DNA of 64,000 bases from Enterobacter sp. ENT03 (lineage in GTDB: Bacteria; Pseudomonadota; Gammaproteobacteria; Enterobacterales; Enterobacteriaceae). This document shows, one piece after another, positions 45,978 through 57,738 of the stretch; the first letter of the stretch is position 1, and each line of letters opens with the position of its first letter. Where the stretch lies: positions 143,064 through 207,063 of the forward strand of contig NZ_JAHUXA010000005.1 of the NCBI RefSeq assembly GCF_019218745.1, written 5' to 3'. The position numbers and the translations under genes were made by a program. The notes under the pieces were generated by a model. The model saw nothing but the letters and a program-made list of their open reading frames with translations. It did no database searches and was not told where the DNA came from.

Positions 45978-46943
45978 ATGCGAATCGGACACTACCAGCT
46001 CAGGAATCGCCTGATCGCAGCACCTATGGCTGGCATCACTGACAGACCATTCAGGACGCTGTGCTACGAGATGGGAGCGGGACTTACCGTATCCGAGATG
46101 ATGTCTTCTAACCCTCAGGTTTGGGAAAGTGACAAATCACGTTTGCGTATGGTGCACATTGATGAGCCGGGTATTCGTACAGTGCAGATCGCTGGTAGCG
46201 TACCTGAAGAAATGGCGGAAGCCGCACGTATTAACGTGGAAAGTGGCGCCCAGATTATTGATATTAATATGGGTTGCCCGGCTAAAAAGGTGAATCGCAA
46301 GCTGGCAGGTTCAGCCCTTTTGCAGCATCCAGATCTGGTGAAGTCTATCCTGACTGCGGTGGTAGCGGCGGTGGATGTTCCTGTTACGCTCAAGATTCGC
46401 ACGGGTTGGGCTCCAGAACACCGTAACTGCGTAGAAATTGCCCAACTGGCTGAAGATTGTGGTATCCAGGCTCTGACCATTCATGGACGCACTCGCGCCT
46501 GTTTGTTCAACGGAGACGCGGAATACAACAGTATTCGGGCAGTTAAGCAGAACGTTTCCATTCCGATTATCGCGAATGGCGACATTACTGACCCGCTTAA
46601 AGCCAGAGCTGTGCTCGACTATACAGGGGCTGATGCTCTGATGATAGGTCGCGCGGCTCTGGGAAGACCCTGGATCTTTCGGGAAATCCAGCACTATCTG
46701 GACACTGGGGAGCTGCTTCCTCCCCTGCCTCTGGCAGAGGTGAAGCGCTTGCTTTGTGCGCATATTCGGGAACTGCATGACTTTTACGGTCAGGCAAAGG
46801 GGTACCGAATTGCGCGGAAACACGTATCCTGGTATCTCCAGGAACACGCTCCAAATGACCAGTTTCGGCGCACATTCAACGCCATTGAGGATGCCAGCGA
46901 ACAGCTGGAGGCGTTGGAGGCATACTTCGAAAATTTTGCGTAA
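45978..46943 (+). CDS. dusB: tRNA-dihydrouridine synthase B
   Basis: DusB is a flavin enzyme reducing uridine to dihydrouridine in the tRNA D-loop. Catalytic C100 lies in MGCPAKKV; the FMN-binding barrel start APMAGITD (residues 15-22) is present. Length 321 aa equals E. coli. First gene of the dusB-fis operon. Confidence 0.97.
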   Translation: MRIGHYQLRNRLIAAPMAGITDRPFRTLCYEMGAGLTVSEMMSSNPQVWESDKSRLRMVHIDEPGIRTVQIAGSVPEEMAEAARINVESGAQIIDINMGCPAKKVNRKLAGSALLQHPDLVKSILTAVVAAVDVPVTLKIRTGWAPEHRNCVEIAQLAEDCGIQALTIHGRTRACLFNGDAEYNSIRAVKQNVSIPIIANGDITDPLKARAVLDYTGADALMIGRAALGRPWIFREIQHYLDTGELLPPLPLAEVKRLLCAHIRELHDFYGQAKGYRIARKHVSWYLQEHAPNDQFRRTFNAIEDASEQLEALEAYFENFA

Positions 46944-46968
46944 ACAGAAATAAAGAGCTGACAGAACT

Positions 46969-47265
46969 ATGTTCGAACAACGCGTAAATTCTGACGTACT
47001 GACCGTTTCTACCGTTAACTCTCAGGACCAGGTAACCCAAAAACCTCTGCGTGACTCGGTAAAGCAGGCACTGAAGAACTATTTTGCTCAACTGAACGGT
47101 CAGGATGTGAGTGATCTGTATGAGCTGGTATTGGCTGAAGTAGAACAGCCATTGTTGGACATGGTGATGCAATACACCCGCGGTAACCAAACGCGCGCTG
47201 CCCTGATGATGGGTATCAACCGTGGTACTCTGCGTAAGAAATTGAAAAAATACGGCATGAACTGA
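46969..47265 (+). CDS. fis: Fis, nucleoid-associated protein
   Basis: Fis bends DNA, activates rRNA promoters and assists site-specific recombination. The 98 aa are almost identical to E. coli Fis; I see a Ser for Asn change in QDVSDLYE. The C-terminal helix-turn-helix is [20 protein letters not shown] (residues 72-91). Confidence 0.98.
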   Translation: MFEQRVNSDVLTVSTVNSQDQVTQKPLRDSVKQALKNYFAQLNGQDVSDLYELVLAEVEQPLLDMVMQYTRGNQTRAALMMGINRGTLRKKLKKYGMN

Positions 47266-47290
47266 TACTAATCAGTTAATTGCTTGTTTA

Positions 47291-47326
47291 AAAAGGCGCT
47301 TACCGGCATGGGGAAGCGCCTTTTTT
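47291..47326 (+). terminator. Terminator of dusB-fis
   Basis: An 11-bp stem (aaaaggcgctt/aagcgcctttt) with a 12-nt loop is followed by Ts, 25 bp after fis. Confidence 0.92.
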
Positions 47327-47429
47327 ATTGCCTGAAACAGCAGTATAAAACCCCGCTTGTCGTTCTTTCATTAGCCATTAATTCGTGTATATTTCCAGCA
47401 CTACATCGGCGAAAGAGTGAACAAACAAT

Positions 47430-47594
47430 ATGTTGCGTAAATATGGCTGGCTGATCGTTTTCGCCGTTACCATTTTCCTGTTTGACGGGCTGTTGATGTA
47501 CTGCGTGGAGCTGCTCACCACAGATGTGGATAAATGTCGCAACATGAACTCGGTAAATCCATTAAAGCTGGTGAACTGTTCTGAGCTTGAGTAG
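47430..47594 (+). CDS. yhdU: YhdU, small membrane protein (DUF2556)
   Basis: A 54-aa protein starting MLRKYGWLIVFAV with one hydrophobic helix (about residues 6-28) and a conserved tail DKCRNMNSVNPLKLVNC. It closely resembles E. coli YhdU, which lies in the same place after fis. Function unknown; two conserved cysteines near the C-terminus. Confidence 0.88.
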   Translation: MLRKYGWLIVFAVTIFLFDGLLMYCVELLTTDVDKCRNMNSVNPLKLVNCSELE

Positions 47595-47753
47595 TTGATC
47601 GTCGGCGATTTTAAGCGAAACTGCCGCTATCCCCTCTACATTCCATGGATTTAAATCCCTTTGCGCCCTTTACAGACAGTGATAATGTCTCGCCCCTTCC
47701 GCCTGTACTGTAGATAAAAGATCACGCCTTAGCGTAAACGAGTTGATGACATC

Positions 47754-49814
47754 ATGCTGGTAAGCCAATACGACCATGTACTGGTCGTAATCTCTTTTGC
47801 CGTGGCCATTCTCGCCGCGTATACCGCTCTCAATATGGCAGGACGCGTGACCAGCAGCCAGGGCAAAACCGCATGGGTATGGCTTATTGGCGGAAGTTTT
47901 TCCATGGGCATCGGCATCTGGGCGATGCACTTCATCGGCATGCTGTCGATGGAGCTCACCATGCACATGCACTATGCCCCCGGCATGACCGCCCTTTCGA
48001 TGTTCATTGCCTTCAGCGCATCGCTATTCGCGTTGTGGCTGGTCAGTAAATCAGATCTCCACCAGCGTCGTTTGATCCCCGGTTCACTCGTTATGGGCGC
48101 GGGAATTTCCGCTATGCACTATACCGGCATGGCGGCATTACAGGTTTCGCCAGCCATCGTCTGGGATATGCGCTGGGTTGCACTGTCGCTGGTGATTGCG
48201 TTTGTCGCGTCGTGGGCGGCGTTGTGGCTAACGTTCCGGTTGCGTCACGAAGCGGCACAGGTTGCGCTCATGCGAGCAGGGGCCGCCATTTTGATGGGCC
48301 TGGCGATTGCCGGAATGCACTATACCGGCATGCAGGCGGCGATTTTCCCTGACCAGCATGCAATGATGCATACCGGCGTCAACGGCAACTGGCTGGCGAT
48401 CCTCGTTAGCGTTGTCGCCCTCTCTATTCTGGGGATCACCTTGCTGGTCTCGATGCTGGATGCCCGCCTGCAGGCGCGTACTTCACTACTTGCCCTGTCC
48501 CTTGCGGAAGCCAACCGCGAACTGGCGCAACTGGCGCTCCACGACACCCTCACCCGTTTGCCTAACCGCGTGTTGCTGGAAGACCGTCTGGATCAGGCGA
48601 TCCGCAAAGCCAGGCGGGAAGGCACGTTTTTTGCCTTGATGTTTATGGATCTGGATGGTTTCAAGGCGGTAAATGACGCCTATGGGCATGATGTGGGAGA
48701 CAGGTTGCTGATCGCCGTCACCGAACGCCTGAAATCTCCGCTGCGGGGACAATACACGCTGGCGCGCATTGGCGGCGATGAATTTGTCCTGCTGGCAGAA
48801 GTCAGCGCCCCGGATGAGGCCGCATCGCTTGCCAGCGAACTGGTGCGTGTGGTGGATCGGCCATTTGCCCTGGAACCTTATGAACTGATGGTGACGTTGA
48901 GCGTTGGCATCGCCCTCTTTCCCCATGATGGCGAAAATGAGCGCGAACTGATGTTTAACGCTGATGCGGCGATGTATCACACAAAACGCGTGGGCCGTAA
49001 CGGTTATCACTTTTTCCAGCCCTCGATGAACACGCTGGCGCAGGCACAGTTACAGCTGGTGAACGATTTGTGGCAGGCACTGGAGCGCAACGAGCTGCGC
49101 TTACTCTATCAGCCTAAATTTCATGCCCCCTCCGGGCCGGTGGTCGGCTTTGAGGCGCTGCTTCGCTGGCAGCACAGCAAGCGCGGTCTGTTAACCCCGG
49201 ACGTGTTTCTACCGCTGGCGGAAAAAACCGGGCTGATCATTCCTATCGGCAACTGGGTGATTGATGAGGCTTGTCGACAACTCCAGGAGTGGCATCAGCA
49301 GGGGAATACGTCATGGTCAATGGCGGTTAATTTATCCACCCTGCAGTTCGAGCAACCAGGACTGGTGGAGCATGTGATGGCCTGTCTGCAACGGTATCAG
49401 GTCGCGCCAGGTGATTTGATCCTCGAAGTCACCGAAACCACGGCGATGAGCAATCCCGAAGAGAGCGTGCGCATTCTGACAGAGCTGACGCAAGCGGGTG
49501 TTAAAGCCTCCATTGATGATTTTGGTACCGGCTATTCCAGCCTGCTGTACTTAAAACGCCTGCCCGCTTGCGAGCTCAAGATCGATCGCGCTTTTGTGAA
49601 AGAGCTTAATGGGGATGGGGATGATGCGACGATCGTTTCTGCCATTGTGGCGCTGGCGAAAACGCTGGATCTGCAAATCGTTGCAGAAGGCGTTGAAACC
49701 GAAGCGCAGCAGTCATTCCTCACAGAGCTGGGTTGCAATACTCTCCAGGGTTTCCTGCTCGGCAAGCCGCTTTCCGCGCAGGAGGCCGTGCTATTGGGCC
49801 GCCCAACTAAATAA
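47754..49814 (+). CDS. MHYT-GGDEF-EAL membrane cyclic-di-GMP protein
   Basis: A 686-aa inner-membrane protein with an N-terminal MHYT sensor of about seven helices (residues 1-235) carrying three MHY/F-x-G-M motifs at 58-63, 121-126 and 188-193, proposed in this family to bind copper and sense a gas. A GGDEF domain follows with intact GGDEF at 340-344 but no RxxD inhibitory site, then an EAL domain with EAL at 467-469 and the DFGTGYSS loop intact. Both enzyme activities are therefore possible. Not present here in E. coli K-12. Confidence 0.9.
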   Translation: MLVSQYDHVLVVISFAVAILAAYTALNMAGRVTSSQGKTAWVWLIGGSFSMGIGIWAMHFIGMLSMELTMHMHYAPGMTALSMFIAFSASLFALWLVSKSDLHQRRLIPGSLVMGAGISAMHYTGMAALQVSPAIVWDMRWVALSLVIAFVASWAALWLTFRLRHEAAQVALMRAGAAILMGLAIAGMHYTGMQAAIFPDQHAMMHTGVNGNWLAILVSVVALSILGITLLVSMLDARLQARTSLLALSLAEANRELAQLALHDTLTRLPNRVLLEDRLDQAIRKARREGTFFALMFMDLDGFKAVNDAYGHDVGDRLLIAVTERLKSPLRGQYTLARIGGDEFVLLAEVSAPDEAASLASELVRVVDRPFALEPYELMVTLSVGIALFPHDGENERELMFNADAAMYHTKRVGRNGYHFFQPSMNTLAQAQLQLVNDLWQALERNELRLLYQPKFHAPSGPVVGFEALLRWQHSKRGLLTPDVFLPLAEKTGLIIPIGNWVIDEACRQLQEWHQQGNTSWSMAVNLSTLQFEQPGLVEHVMACLQRYQVAPGDLILEVTETTAMSNPEESVRILTELTQAGVKASIDDFGTGYSSLLYLKRLPACELKIDRAFVKELNGDGDDATIVSAIVALAKTLDLQIVAEGVETEAQQSFLTELGCNTLQGFLLGKPLSAQEAVLLGRPTK

Positions 49815-49848
49815 AAAAGCCCCCGGCCTCTGCAAATAGACCGGGGGC
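49813..49848 (-). terminator. Terminator of acrEF
   Basis: An 8-bp stem (gcccccgg/ccgggggc) extended by tct/aga is followed on the minus strand by a T-run that overlaps the end of the MHYT gene. It serves acrF and, with weaker flanking, may also stop the convergent gene. Confidence 0.85.
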
Positions 49849-49858
49849 CGATGAGCCG

Positions 49859-52800
49859 TTATCTGGCTTTTTTCGTGAAATACTGCCTGACAATGACGAA
49901 GAAGACCGGAACAAAGAAGATCGCCAGCAGCGTAGCGGTCAGCATCCCCCCCAGCACCCCGGTGCCGACGGCATTCTGTGCACCGCTGCCCGCGCCGGAA
50001 CTGATCACCAGCGGCATCACGCCAAGAATAAATGCCAGCGATGTCATCAGGATCGGCCGAAGACGCATGCGCACCGCATCCAGAGTGGCTTCAATCACGC
50101 CCTTGCCTTCTTTATCCATCAAGTCCTTAGCAAATTCGACGATTAAAATAGCGTTTTTTGCCGACAGCCCGATGGTCGTTAACAGACCAACCTGGAAATA
50201 GACATCGTTATTTAAGCCCCTGACCATCGCCGCCAGTAACGCGCCAATTACGCCAAGCGGCACCACCAGCATAACGGAGAACGGGATCGACCAACTCTCG
50301 TATAACGCTGCCAGGCACAGGAAGACGACAATCAGCGAAATAGCATATAACGCCGGGGCCTGATTACCGGACAAACGCTCCTGATATGACATCCCCGTCC
50401 AGTCGTAACCGATGCCAGCGGGCAGTTGGGACGCCATCTGCTCCATTAACAGCATGGCATCCCCGGAGCTCTTGCCGGGCGCGGCCTCCCCCAGGATCTC
50501 CATGGATGGCAAACCATTAAAGCGTTCAAGTCGTGGTGAGCCATATACCCAACTTGAGGTGGTGAACGCCGAGAACGGCGCCATTTCCCCGTTGCCGCTG
50601 CGCACATAGAGGTTATTGATGTCGCCTGGCAGCATACGGAATTTTGCATCAGCCTGAACGTAGACTTTTTTCACGCGCCCATGATCAATGAAGTCATTAA
50701 CGTAGGAACCGCCCAACGCTATCGAAATTGTCTGATTAACATCAGAAAGATCGATCCCTAACGCCTGGGCTTTTTCAATGTCCACTTCAAGTTTGAACTG
50801 CGGTGTATCTTCAAGGCCATTAGGACGCACACGCACCAGTTGATCCGGATGCTGCTGCGCCAGCGCCATTAACTGGTTACGGGCTTTTGTCAGCGCATCG
50901 TGTCCGAGGTTCGCCTGATCGATAAGCTCGAAGTCAAAACCGGTCGCGGTACCAAGCTCAACAATCGGCGGCAGGTTAAACGGAAAGATTTGGCCTTCAT
51001 GAATTCGGCTGAACGCTTTTGTGGCACGCGCAACAATGCCCTCTACCGTGTTTTCTTTACCTTTACGCGCCTCCCATGGCTTGAGGCTGATAAAAGCCAT
51101 CCCCGAGTTTTGTCCCTGACCGCTATAGCTAAAACCGTTGACCGTCAGTACCGAATCCACGTTCGCTTTTTCATCGTTAAGGTAATAATCAGTCACTTGA
51201 TCAAGTACCTTCTGCGTACGCGCCTGCGTGGCCCCTGCTGGCAGCTGTACCATGGTCATGAAGACGCCTTGATCCTCGTCCGGTAAAAAGGAGGTGGGCA
51301 AGCGTAAAAACAGCACGGCCATTCCCGCGACGATCAGCACATAGAGTGCCATGTAACGCGCGGTGCTTCTGATGATCCCGCTGATGCTCTCGGTGTAATG
51401 ACTGGTACAGCGCTCAAACAGGCGGTTGAACCAGCCAAAGAATCCTGTTTTCTCACCATGAGTATGCGGATCGACTGGCTTCAGCAGCGTGGCGCATAGC
51501 GCGGGCGTCAGGATTAGCGCAACCAGCACCGACAGCGCCATCGCTGATACGATGGTAATGGAGAACTGGCGGTAAATTTCCCCTGTGGATCCGCCAAAAA
51601 ACGCCATCGGAATAAACACCGCCGACAACACCATGGCGATGCCCACCAGCGCCCCCTGGATCTGTTCCATTGACTTCTGCGTGGCTTCTTTTGGCGGCAG
51701 ATGATCTTCTACCATCACACGCTCGACGTTCTCCACGACGACGATGGCGTCGTCGACCAGCAAACCGATAGCCAGCACCATACCAAACATGGTCAGGGTA
51801 TTAATCGAAAAACCGAAGGCTGCCAGAACGGCGAAGGTACCCAGCAATACGACCGGCACGGCAATGGTTGGGATCAACGTAGCGCGGATGTTTTGCAGGA
51901 ACAGATACATGACCAGGAAAACGAGAATGATTGCTTCGAACAGGGTTTTAATCACCTCATGAATCGAAAGCTGTACGAAAGGCGTCGTGTCATAAGGATA
52001 AACAACTTTCATACCCTGGGGGAAAAAGGGGGAAAGTGCCTGTAACTTCTGTTTTATGGCGCTGGCAGTATCAAGGGCATTTGCCCCGGTTGCCAGCTTG
52101 ATACCAATTGCCGCCGCATCCTGACCATTGATTTTCGTCACGGTGTTGTAGTTCTCACCGCCCAGCTCAATGCGCGCGACATCCTTCAGGCGAACCTGCG
52201 AACCATCGGCATTGACGCGTAGCATCACGTTGCCGAATTGCTCAGGATCTTTTAGTCGCGTTTGCGCAATGATAGAGGCATTGAGCTGTTGGTTAGGCAC
52301 GGATGGTGTACCCCCCAGTTGCCCTGCCGCAATCTGATCATTTTGCACTTTGAGCTGATTAACGACATCTACCGGCGTCAGGTGGAATTTATTCAGCAAT
52401 TCCGCGTTCAGCCAGATACGCATCGCGTACTGGGCTCCAAAAAGCTGCACATCGCCAACCCCATTAGTTCGACTGATCGCATCTTTCACGTTTGAGGCGA
52501 CATAATCCGAAATGTCGTCCTGATTCAGTCTCTTATTATCAGAGGTGAATCCCACGACCATCAGAAAACTGCTGCTGGCTTTCTCAACGCTAATCCCCTG
52601 CTGCTGAACTTCCTGAGGCAGTAGCGGCATTGCCAGTTGCAGTTTGTTCTGCACCTGAACCTGAGCAATATCCGCTTCAGTACCTGACTGAAACGTCAAC
52701 GTGATTGTAACCCCCCCCGCAGAATCACTGGTTGATGACATGTACATGAGGTTATCAATACCATTCATGTTCTGTTCAATCACCTGCGTGACGGTATCCT

Positions 52801-52972
52801 GCACCGTTTGCGCATCGGCTCCCGGATAGGTGGCGGTGATTGCTATCGCAGGTGGCGCAATAGTCGGATACTGCGCCACGGGTAATTGCATAATTGCCAG
52901 CACACCCGCAATCATTAGTATGATCGCCAGCACCCAGGCAAAAATCGGACGATCGATAAAAAACTTAGCCAT
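49859..52972 (-). CDS. acrF: AcrF, RND multidrug efflux pump
   Basis: An AcrB/AcrF-type inner-membrane drug/proton antiporter. Twelve transmembrane helices and two large periplasmic loops fit the length of 1037 aa. Proton-relay residues are present (DD in [17 protein letters not shown] and K in [13 protein letters not shown]). I start at the second of two adjacent ATGs (MAKFFIDRP), as in AcrB, AcrF and the neighbouring paralogue. It follows acrE on the minus strand by 26 bp. Confidence 0.93.
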   Translation of the reverse strand: MAKFFIDRPIFAWVLAIILMIAGVLAIMQLPVAQYPTIAPPAIAITATYPGADAQTVQDTVTQVIEQNMNGIDNLMYMSSTSDSAGGVTITLTFQSGTEADIAQVQVQNKLQLAMPLLPQEVQQQGISVEKASSSFLMVVGFTSDNKRLNQDDISDYVASNVKDAISRTNGVGDVQLFGAQYAMRIWLNAELLNKFHLTPVDVVNQLKVQNDQIAAGQLGGTPSVPNQQLNASIIAQTRLKDPEQFGNVMLRVNADGSQVRLKDVARIELGGENYNTVTKINGQDAAAIGIKLATGANALDTASAIKQKLQALSPFFPQGMKVVYPYDTTPFVQLSIHEVIKTLFEAIILVFLVMYLFLQNIRATLIPTIAVPVVLLGTFAVLAAFGFSINTLTMFGMVLAIGLLVDDAIVVVENVERVMVEDHLPPKEATQKSMEQIQGALVGIAMVLSAVFIPMAFFGGSTGEIYRQFSITIVSAMALSVLVALILTPALCATLLKPVDPHTHGEKTGFFGWFNRLFERCTSHYTESISGIIRSTARYMALYVLIVAGMAVLFLRLPTSFLPDEDQGVFMTMVQLPAGATQARTQKVLDQVTDYYLNDEKANVDSVLTVNGFSYSGQGQNSGMAFISLKPWEARKGKENTVEGIVARATKAFSRIHEGQIFPFNLPPIVELGTATGFDFELIDQANLGHDALTKARNQLMALAQQHPDQLVRVRPNGLEDTPQFKLEVDIEKAQALGIDLSDVNQTISIALGGSYVNDFIDHGRVKKVYVQADAKFRMLPGDINNLYVRSGNGEMAPFSAFTTSSWVYGSPRLERFNGLPSMEILGEAAPGKSSGDAMLLMEQMASQLPAGIGYDWTGMSYQERLSGNQAPALYAISLIVVFLCLAALYESWSIPFSVMLVVPLGVIGALLAAMVRGLNNDVYFQVGLLTTIGLSAKNAILIVEFAKDLMDKEGKGVIEATLDAVRMRLRPILMTSLAFILGVMPLVISSGAGSGAQNAVGTGVLGGMLTATLLAIFFVPVFFVIVRQYFTKKAR

Positions 52973-52998
52973 CATTTGCTCTCATTGCGTGAGTGCGA

Positions 52999-54162
52999 TC
53001 ACTGCACTGCGGTTTTTTGCTCGCCTGATGAAGCAGGCGCGATGGTCACATGGATGCCGGCACGGGCGCGTTGCAGTCCGCTGACAATGACGTTTTCGCC
53101 TTCTTTCAGTCCCTCGGAAATAAGCCATTTATCACCAATCGCTTGTGAGGCGACGACGTTACGCTGCTCCACGACACCTTTATCATTCACCAGCATTACC
53201 GTGGCATCGCCACGTGCGTTGCGCGTCACCCCCTGCTGCGGCACCAGAATGGCTGCCGGCTGGACACCTTCTGCCAGGCGTGCACGCACAAACATCCCCG
53301 GTAACAGGGTATGATCGGGATTAGGGAAAACCGCGCGGATAGTGATCGAGCCCGTACTTTGATCGACGGTGATGTCTGAGAATGCCAGTGAGCCTTTTAA
53401 CGGATAGACCTGGCCGTTTTCAGCGATCAATTCAACCTCTGCTTTACCATCTTCCTTGTGCAGGCTGCCTTGTTCGACCGCCTGTTTCAGGCGCATAAAG
53501 TCGCTGCTTGACTGCGTGAGATCGACATAAATGGGATCGATCTGCTGAACGGTGGCCAGTGCCGCCGTCTGACCATTGGTTACCAGCGCCCCTTCGGTTA
53601 CGGCAGATTTACCAATGCGACCACTGATCGGTGAACTGACGCGGGTATAAGCCAGGTTAATACGGGCGGTTTCTACTGCCGCCTGTGCCGCCTGAACGCT
53701 GGCATCCGCCTGACGTGCATTTGCGACAGCAGTGTCATATTCCTGACGGCTGACATATTGCGTTCCAACAAGAGGGACATAGCGTTTGACCGTCAAATGC
53801 GCAATATTAGCTGCCGCCTCGGCTTTCGCTAATTCACCCTGTGCGCTAGACCAGGCAGCTTTATAACTTGCCGGATCAATCTGATACAGGGAATCACCTG
53901 CACGAATTTCGTTTCCTTCAACGAAATTACGCTTGAGAATAATTCCGCTAACCTGTGGACGCACCTCTGCAATTCGAAATGCATCGGTACGCCCCGGCAA
54001 TTCTGTCGTTATCGCCAGAGGGGCTGCTTTAACCTTCCAGACACTGACCTCAGGGTCAGGTATTTTAGCTGGCGCGTTTTCATTATCATTGCAACCGCTA
54101 AGCAAGCCGATCGCTATTATAATGGCTGACGAAAGGCGAATACATTCACCAAATTTATTCAT
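52999..54162 (-). CDS. acrE: AcrE-type membrane fusion lipoprotein
   Basis: A 387-aa periplasmic adaptor linking the RND pump to TolC. The lipobox LLSGC gives lipidated C24. The lipoyl domain (around RPQVSGIILKRNFVEG, residues 68-83), helical hairpin (about 100-175) and beta-barrel are intact. It is the only adaptor gene for two adjacent RND pumps, so it may serve both. Confidence 0.93.
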   Translation of the reverse strand: MNKFGECIRLSSAIIIAIGLLSGCNDNENAPAKIPDPEVSVWKVKAAPLAITTELPGRTDAFRIAEVRPQVSGIILKRNFVEGNEIRAGDSLYQIDPASYKAAWSSAQGELAKAEAAANIAHLTVKRYVPLVGTQYVSRQEYDTAVANARQADASVQAAQAAVETARINLAYTRVSSPISGRIGKSAVTEGALVTNGQTAALATVQQIDPIYVDLTQSSSDFMRLKQAVEQGSLHKEDGKAEVELIAENGQVYPLKGSLAFSDITVDQSTGSITIRAVFPNPDHTLLPGMFVRARLAEGVQPAAILVPQQGVTRNARGDATVMLVNDKGVVEQRNVVASQAIGDKWLISEGLKEGENVIVSGLQRARAGIHVTIAPASSGEQKTAVQ

Positions 54163-54404
54163 TGCAGTTCCTCAAAACTCAATGCGCGGCATGCACCGCA
54201 AAGCAGGTAGAAAATAAAACCAGCGGGTCGGGTATCCTACAAACAATCCGCTATTTGTGTAAATGACACCACCGCTGAAGCCAGAAATAATGGCACTTAA
54301 AACTAAATGCACAGATGAATAGAGAAAAAATATTATGCATAACCGACTTAATATATAAGTGAAATATATATATCAATTAATACATATCCATTCGGTAAAT
54401 ATAT
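54163..54404 (-). other. acrE upstream region between the RND genes
   Basis: A 242-bp AT-rich gap separates the extra RND gene from acrE, long enough for an independent acrE promoter. It holds an inverted repeat with arms actta and taagt 5 bp apart (about 54346-54360) and the second copy of the 18-bp repeat (54297-54314). No terminator is evident after the extra RND gene. Confidence 0.5.
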
Positions 54405-57400
54405 TTAGACCTTATTAATTAATCGCCGCCGAATCACGACAAAGAAAACTGGTACAAAAAATATCGCTAATAATGTCGCCGATACCATGCCACCCATCAC
54501 GCCGGTTCCCACCGCATTTTGCGCACCGCTGCCTGCGCCAGTACTAAGCACCAGCGGCATAACGCCAAGAATAAAAGCCAGCGAGGTCATAAGGATGGGA
54601 CGCAGACGCATTTTTACCGCTTCCAACGTCGCGTCGACTAAGTTTTTGCCCTCTTTATCCATCAGATCCTTGGCAAACTCGACGATCAAAATAGCGTTTT
54701 TTGCGGATAATCCGATGGTGGTCAGTAACCCAACCTGAAAATAGACGTCATTGCTCAATCCCCGGCAACTCGCCGCTACAAGTGCGCCCATCACGCCAAG
54801 CGGTACGACCAGCATGACGGAAAAGGGAATCGACCAACTTTCATAGAGCGCTGCCAGGCACAGGAATACGACCATCAATGAGATCGCGTATAACGCTGGC
54901 GCCTGGTTGCCGGATAAACGTTCCTGATATGACATTCCTGTCCAGTCAAAGCCAATACCATTGGGAAGCGTTGCAGCGAAGTCTTCCATTAGCTCCATCG
55001 CCTCACCGCTACTTTTCCCGGGTGCAGCTTCACCCAGTATTTCCATTGACGGCAAACCGTTATATCGCTCCAGACGAGGCGAACCCTGGATCCAACTGGC
55101 GCTGGTAAAACTTGAGAAGGGGACCATTTCGCCGTTATGGCTACGCACATACCAGTGATTAATATCATCTGGCATCATGCGAAAAGGCGCTTCAGCCTGA
55201 GCGTAAACCTTTTTGACGCGGCCATTATCAATAAAGTCATTTACATAGGTGCTGCCCAGAGCGGTGGCGATGGTCTTATTAATATCCACCAGCGAAACGC
55301 CAAGTGCCTGCGCCTTTTCCTGATCGACATTCAGTTTGAATTGCGGCATATCCTCCAGACCGTTAGGCCGGGCCCGTACCAGCATATCCGGACGCTGCGC
55401 CACCTTCTTCAGCAGTTCATTGCGCGCTTTGGTTAATGCCACATGTCCCAGCCCCGCCTGATCGATCAGCTCGAAGTCGAACCCGGTAGCCGTTCCCAGT
55501 TCAGTGATGGCAGGAAGATTAAACGCAAAGACCATTCCATCTTTGATACTGTGAAAGGCATGTGTAGCGCGGGCAACTATCGCCTCAACGCGGTTTTCCT
55601 CGCCTTTACGCTGAGCCCAGTCTTTCAGGCGGATAAAAGCCAGGCCGTTGTTCTGCCCTTTACCGTTGAGCCCGAACCCGGTTACCGTAAACACGGAGTC
55701 TACATTACGTTTTTCGTTGGTCAGGTAGTAATGCGTGACTTGCTGCATGACTTTTTCCGTACGATCCAGTGCTGTTCCGGCAGGGAGCGTAGCCATCGTT
55801 AGCAGGACGCCCTGATCTTCTTCCGGTAAAAAGGAGGTCGGCAAGCGCATGAACAATAAAGCCATTCCCACGACGATCACCAGATACAGAACCATATAGC
55901 GTCCGGTACGGTTTAGCAGTTTCTGTACGCTACCGGTGTAATGGTCAGTACTCTGTTCAAATAACCGGTTAAACCAACCAAAAAGTCCGTTAGCGGCGGC
56001 ATGTTCGCCAGGCGAAGCTGGTTTTAACAGGGTAGCGCAGAGGGCAGGCGTTAAGATGAGCGCCACCAGTACTGACAAGGCCATGGCAGAAACAATGGTG
56101 ATGGAGAATTGTCGGTAGATCACCCCGGTTGAACCACCAAAAAAGGCCATCGGGATGAATACCGCCGACAGCACCATGGCGATCCCCACCAGTGCCCCCT
56201 GGATTTGTTCCATTGATTTTTGCGTGGCCTCTTTGGGTGGAAGCCCCTCATCAACCATTACACGTTCAACGTTTTCAACCACAACGATGGCATCATCTAC
56301 CAGCAAGCCAATAGCTAACACCATGCCAAACATGGTTAGCGTATTAATCGAGTAGCCGAAAGCCGCCAGTATGGCAAAGGTGCCCAGCAGGACCACTGGC
56401 ACCGCAATGGTAGGTATGAGCGTAGCCCGTAAATTTTGCAAAAACAGGTACATGACAAGAAACACCAGCACGATAGCCTCAAACAGCGTTTTGAAAACTT
56501 CACGGATGGAGATCTTGATAAAAGGGGTGGTGTCGTAACTGTAAACCAGCTTTAAGCCGTGAGGAAAGTAGGGCTGCAGGTGGACCATTTGCTGTTTCAC
56601 CGCCTCGGCAGCATCCAGTGCGTTAGCGCCTGTTGCGAGCTTAATGCCAAGCCCTGCGGACAATTTGCCATTATATCGGGCGATCACATTGTAGTTCTCG
56701 CCACCCCGCTCAATCCGGGCAACGTCCTTCAACTGAACGCGTGCGCCAGTGGCTAAAACTTTGAGCGTAATACGACCAAACTGCTCCGGTGTACGCAGCC
56801 GCGTTTGGGCAATGATAGAAGCATTTATCTGTTGATTGGCTACTGACGGTGTACCGCCAAGTTGCCCGGCGGCAATCTGGCTATTTTGGGCTTTGAGCTG
56901 ATTAACGACATCAACGGTAGTCAACTGATATTCATTGAGCTTTTTTGGATCTAACCAGATGCGCATCGCATATTGCGCACCGAAGAGTTGAACATCACCG
57001 ACCCCCTCGGTACGGCTGACGGGATCCTTAATATTCGACGAAATAAAATCGGCAATATCATCCTGCGTCATACTCCCGTCTTCAGAGATCAGGCTCACCA
57101 CCATCAAAAATGTACTGCTCGACTTCTTAACGTTGATCCCCTGCTGCTGCACTTCTTGCGGTAATAACGGCATGGCAAGTTGCAATTTGTTCTGCACCTG
57201 CACCTGGGCTATATCAGCATCAGTACCGGATTTAAAGGTCAGGGTGACAGACACGCTCCCGGCCGAATCGCTGGTGGATGACATATACATCAGGTTATCC
57301 AGGCCATTCATATTTTGTTCAATTACCTGAGTGACGGTGTCCTGCACCGTTTGCGCGTCAGCGCCAGGATAGGTCGCATTAATAGCAATCGCAGGCGGTG

Positions 57401-57515
57401 CGATCGTGGGGTACTGTGCGATAGGAAGATTAATGACCGCCAGCGCACCTGCCAACATCAAAATAATCGCCAGCACCCAGGCGAATATAGGTCGATCAAT
57501 AAAGAACTTTGCCAT
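54405..57515 (-). CDS. Additional AcrB/AcrF-type RND pump without its own adaptor gene
   Basis: A complete 1036-aa RND transporter very similar to acrF next door throughout, with the [16 protein letters not shown] and [13 protein letters not shown] proton-relay segments intact. AAGGTGA precedes the start. It occupies the position acrE holds in E. coli, right beside the divergent regulator acrS. It probably arose by tandem duplication of acrF or by transfer of a related pump; sequence differs enough from acrF to show the event is not recent. Confidence 0.9.
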   Translation of the reverse strand: MAKFFIDRPIFAWVLAIILMLAGALAVINLPIAQYPTIAPPAIAINATYPGADAQTVQDTVTQVIEQNMNGLDNLMYMSSTSDSAGSVSVTLTFKSGTDADIAQVQVQNKLQLAMPLLPQEVQQQGINVKKSSSTFLMVVSLISEDGSMTQDDIADFISSNIKDPVSRTEGVGDVQLFGAQYAMRIWLDPKKLNEYQLTTVDVVNQLKAQNSQIAAGQLGGTPSVANQQINASIIAQTRLRTPEQFGRITLKVLATGARVQLKDVARIERGGENYNVIARYNGKLSAGLGIKLATGANALDAAEAVKQQMVHLQPYFPHGLKLVYSYDTTPFIKISIREVFKTLFEAIVLVFLVMYLFLQNLRATLIPTIAVPVVLLGTFAILAAFGYSINTLTMFGMVLAIGLLVDDAIVVVENVERVMVDEGLPPKEATQKSMEQIQGALVGIAMVLSAVFIPMAFFGGSTGVIYRQFSITIVSAMALSVLVALILTPALCATLLKPASPGEHAAANGLFGWFNRLFEQSTDHYTGSVQKLLNRTGRYMVLYLVIVVGMALLFMRLPTSFLPEEDQGVLLTMATLPAGTALDRTEKVMQQVTHYYLTNEKRNVDSVFTVTGFGLNGKGQNNGLAFIRLKDWAQRKGEENRVEAIVARATHAFHSIKDGMVFAFNLPAITELGTATGFDFELIDQAGLGHVALTKARNELLKKVAQRPDMLVRARPNGLEDMPQFKLNVDQEKAQALGVSLVDINKTIATALGSTYVNDFIDNGRVKKVYAQAEAPFRMMPDDINHWYVRSHNGEMVPFSSFTSASWIQGSPRLERYNGLPSMEILGEAAPGKSSGEAMELMEDFAATLPNGIGFDWTGMSYQERLSGNQAPALYAISLMVVFLCLAALYESWSIPFSVMLVVPLGVMGALVAASCRGLSNDVYFQVGLLTTIGLSAKNAILIVEFAKDLMDKEGKNLVDATLEAVKMRLRPILMTSLAFILGVMPLVLSTGAGSGAQNAVGTGVMGGMVSATLLAIFFVPVFFVVIRRRLINKV

Positions 57516-57738
57516 GATAGCGCTTCACCTTATATCCTTTCGCATTCACCGACGCGCGTCAGCATCGTAATATTAATAATTAAACCCTTATATATTTATG
57601 CGATGAATATAAAAAGGGCGACAATAAAAACAGCTCCGCTATGTTGAATGACCAGGGGAAAAATGCAAGGATAGAAATTCATTTTTACGAAAATATGATT
57701 CATCGACTCCATCTTATTATTCAGCGTAGTTATCATTC

